Source: Candidatus Cloacimonadota bacterium (GTDB lineage Bacteria > Cloacimonadota > Cloacimonadia > Cloacimonadales > TCS61). Taken from it: DNA of 64,000 nt. The notes under the pieces were generated by a model. The model saw nothing but the letters and a program-made list of their open reading frames with translations, was not told where the DNA came from and ran no database searches. The stretch is from positions 1-64,000 of the forward strand of contig JAIPGO010000006.1 in NCBI GenBank assembly GCA_021736135.1, in the 5' to 3' direction. The first letter of the stretch is position 1, and each line of letters begins with the position of its first letter. The position numbers and the translations under genes are program-made. Below are positions 62,433 to 64,000 of this stretch, one piece after another.

Positions 62433-63977
62433 ATGAAATATAAAAAAGCTTTATTGCTGATCCTGGATGGGTTTGGCATTAATACATCGGATTATGGGAA
62501 TGCTATTGCAGCAGCGCATAAACCGAATTATGATAAATATATTAATGAAAATCAGCATAACCAGTTGCTTGCCTGCGGCAGACCGGTGGGTTTACCGGAT
62601 GGGATCATGGGTAATTCGGAAGTAGGACACATGAATATCGGTGCCGGAAGAACCGTGTGGCAGTTAAATACTTTCATTGATAATGAGATTGAACAAGGTA
62701 CTTTTTTTGCCAATAAAGCTTTGAATGACGCGGTTGAGCATTGTCTGAAAAATGACAGCAGTCTGCATCTGTTCGGGCTTTTATCTGATGGTAATGTGCA
62801 TAGTAATAATGTGCATCTCTGGGCAATATTGGAACTTGCCGCCCGGAAAGGCATAAAAAATGTATTTCTGCATGCTTTTATGGATGGAAGGGATACTTTG
62901 CCTCATAGCGGAAAGGAATTTCTGGCAGAAGCGGAAGAGAAAATGCAGAAAATCGGCACAGGAAAAATTGCCTCCGTCAGTGGCAGATATTATGCCATGG
63001 ATCGTGATAACCGCTGGCAAAGAGTGTCTAAAGCCTATAATGCCATCGTGAATGGTGATGGCGAAAAATTCGGGAGTGCTGCCGAAGCAATTGAAGCAAG
63101 TTATGCCAAAGATATAACCGATGAATTCGTTTTACCTTGCCTCATTACCGAAAACGGTGAACCTGTGGCAACTGTCGAAGATAACGACAGCATCATTTTT
63201 TTCAATTTCAGGGCAGACCGGGCAAGAGAACTGACCCGCTGTTTTATAATGCACGATTTCGCTCATTTTCCGGTTAAGAAATTCCAAAACCTGAAATATG
63301 TTACCTTTAGTGAATATGACATAGAATTTAGTGGTCTGGTGGAAGTAGCTTTTCCTCCGCATAAACTCAAGAAAATTCTGGGCGAAGTGGTTTCTGATCT
63401 GGGATTGCAGCAGTTACGCCTGGCAGAAACTGAAAAATATGCCCATGTGACCTTCTTTTTTAATGGCGGAGTGGAAAAACCTTTTGCAGGTGAAGAACGG
63501 ATAATGGTTCCTTCACCCAAAGTGGCAACCTATGATCTGCAGCCGGAAATGAGCGCTTTTGGCGTGAAAGATAAACTCGTGGAAGCACTGACTTCCGGTA
63601 AATATTCTCTGATCATTACCAATTTTGCCAATCCCGATATGGTCGGGCATACAGGCGTTTTCCCGGCAGCGGTAAAAGCAGTGGAAACAGTTGATAAATG
63701 CCTGGGAGAAGTGATCCCGGCTGCAATAGCAAATGATTACAACGTAATACTCATCGCCGATCACGGAAATGCCGATGAAATGCTGGATAAAGACGGCAAT
63801 ATTCTCACCCAGCACAGCACCAATCCCGTGCCGGTGATCATTTCACTGCGGGATATTGAAAATTATCAGGTAAAATCCGGCAAACTGGCAGATGTGGCAC
63901 CAACCATCTTAAAGATAATGGGCATACCAATACCTCAGGAAATGACGGGAGAAGTGCTGATTTATGGAGTGCATTAG
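62433..63977 (+). CDS. gpmI: 2,3-bisphosphoglycerate-independent phosphoglycerate mutase
   Basis: I start at MKYKKALLLILDGFG, with gagg 7-9 bases upstream; an ATG four codons earlier overlaps that ribosome site. The 514-residue enzyme has the metal-binding LILDGFG near the start, the phosphoserine nucleophile Ser62 in MGNSEVGHMNIGAGR, MDGRDTLPHSG and the GRYYAMDRDNRW segment, and the C-terminal metal ligands in FANPDMVGHTG and ADHGNADEM with the following QHSTNPVPV. It interconverts 3- and 2-phosphoglycerate in glycolysis using Mn2+. The final codons GGA-GTG-CAT-TAG are part of a palindromic repeat that continues past the stop, so the true ancestral C-terminus may have been slightly different. 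Confidence 0.95.
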   Translation: MKYKKALLLILDGFGINTSDYGNAIAAAHKPNYDKYINENQHNQLLACGRPVGLPDGIMGNSEVGHMNIGAGRTVWQLNTFIDNEIEQGTFFANKALNDAVEHCLKNDSSLHLFGLLSDGNVHSNNVHLWAILELAARKGIKNVFLHAFMDGRDTLPHSGKEFLAEAEEKMQKIGTGKIASVSGRYYAMDRDNRWQRVSKAYNAIVNGDGEKFGSAAEAIEASYAKDITDEFVLPCLITENGEPVATVEDNDSIIFFNFRADRARELTRCFIMHDFAHFPVKKFQNLKYVTFSEYDIEFSGLVEVAFPPHKLKKILGEVVSDLGLQQLRLAETEKYAHVTFFFNGGVEKPFAGEERIMVPSPKVATYDLQPEMSAFGVKDKLVEALTSGKYSLIITNFANPDMVGHTGVFPAAVKAVETVDKCLGEVIPAAIANDYNVILIADHGNADEMLDKDGNILTQHSTNPVPVIISLRDIENYQVKSGKLADVAPTILKIMGIPIPQEMTGEVLIYGVH

Positions 63978-63991
63978 CTCCCGCTAATGCA
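63966..63991 (+). repeat. Palindromic GGAGTGCATTAGC repeat overlapping the gpmI stop
   Basis: GGAGTGCATTAGCTCCCGCT, followed by AATGCA, is identical to the left end of the 150-bp element copy B. The TAG at 63975-63977 inside it is the stop codon of gpmI. Whether the rest of the element follows is beyond the window. Confidence 0.9.
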
Positions 63992-64000
63992 AGAAAACGC

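Noticed and set aside
1-64000. tRNA or rRNA genes
   Set aside because: I looked in all intergenic regions for T-loop GGTTCGAATCC-type motifs with flanking stems and found none that fold. A similar string at 19250 lacks the arms.

Overview
The window looks like a chromosomal segment of a Gram-negative bacterium of the FCB group. Candidatus Cloacimonadota is my best guess. The guess rests on the many secreted proteins that end in a FlgD-like, type IX secretion (Por) type A sorting tail (motif YPNPFNPxTTI), on lipoproteins with a Cys-Asp lipobox, on beta-barrel-like proteins ending in Phe, on a membrane pyrophosphatase, and on repeat-rich intergenic DNA. No rRNA, tRNA or marker protein here settles the phylum, so the assignment is an inference.

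Layout. 0.4-6.5 kb: a secreted PDZ/beta-barrel protein, then a DUF4390-like gene, an NtrY-like sensor kinase, an NtrC-family sigma-54 activator and the signal peptide peptidase SppA, all on the plus strand. 6.6-19 kb: secreted proteins (FG-GAP/PKD/LamG, a lipoprotein, two tandem paralogues of about 930 residues) around a DUF2851 gene. 19.3-19.9 kb: two Dabb-domain genes. 20.6-27.2 kb: a tight housekeeping operon tilS-hpt-ftsH-gtrA-like-FAD oxidoreductase-hslV. 27.6-29.9 kb: hppA with a clear terminator. 30.1-31.25 kb: a decayed IS630-family element. 31.4-34.6 kb: a secreted parallel beta-helix protein. 34.7-38.6 kb: a minus-strand pair of AAA/STAND-like ATPases, bracketed by two direct copies of a 150-bp palindrome-ended element and preceded by a perfect 19-bp inverted repeat. 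38.7-40.6 kb: an ABC-F ATPase. 41.1-48.6 kb: three tandem Ig-domain lipoproteins of about 820 residues. 48.8-57.7 kb: an Ntn-hydrolase-like protein with PKD and sorting tail, a PPC/DUF296 gene, a candidate small RNA, mscS, a DUF3078-like gene, an FG-GAP protein divergent from a TrmB-like regulator, and two small secreted proteins. 58.1-62.3 kb: an MsbA-like ABC exporter, a UDP-glucuronate 4-epimerase-like gene and UDP-glucose dehydrogenase, i.e. envelope glycan work. 62.4-64 kb: gpmI.

The least explained material is intergenic. It includes (1) a palindrome-ended repeat family (core GGAGTGCATTAGC) that abuts or enters gene ends and forms the two 150-bp elements; (2) a family of long hairpins sharing CACAACA-type arms at 9.2, 27.4 and 40.8 kb, with at least one compensatory base-pair change; (3) a self-contained candidate RNA gene at about 51.31-51.46 kb with promoter, three-helix rod, UCCG tetraloop and intrinsic terminator; (4) a 204-bp tandem duplication at 20.0-20.4 kb; (5) arrays of degenerate 7-9-bp units. 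Several promoters share a strict TTGACA -35 box. The best candidates for something undescribed are the bracketed ATPase pair, the candidate RNA and the hairpin family.
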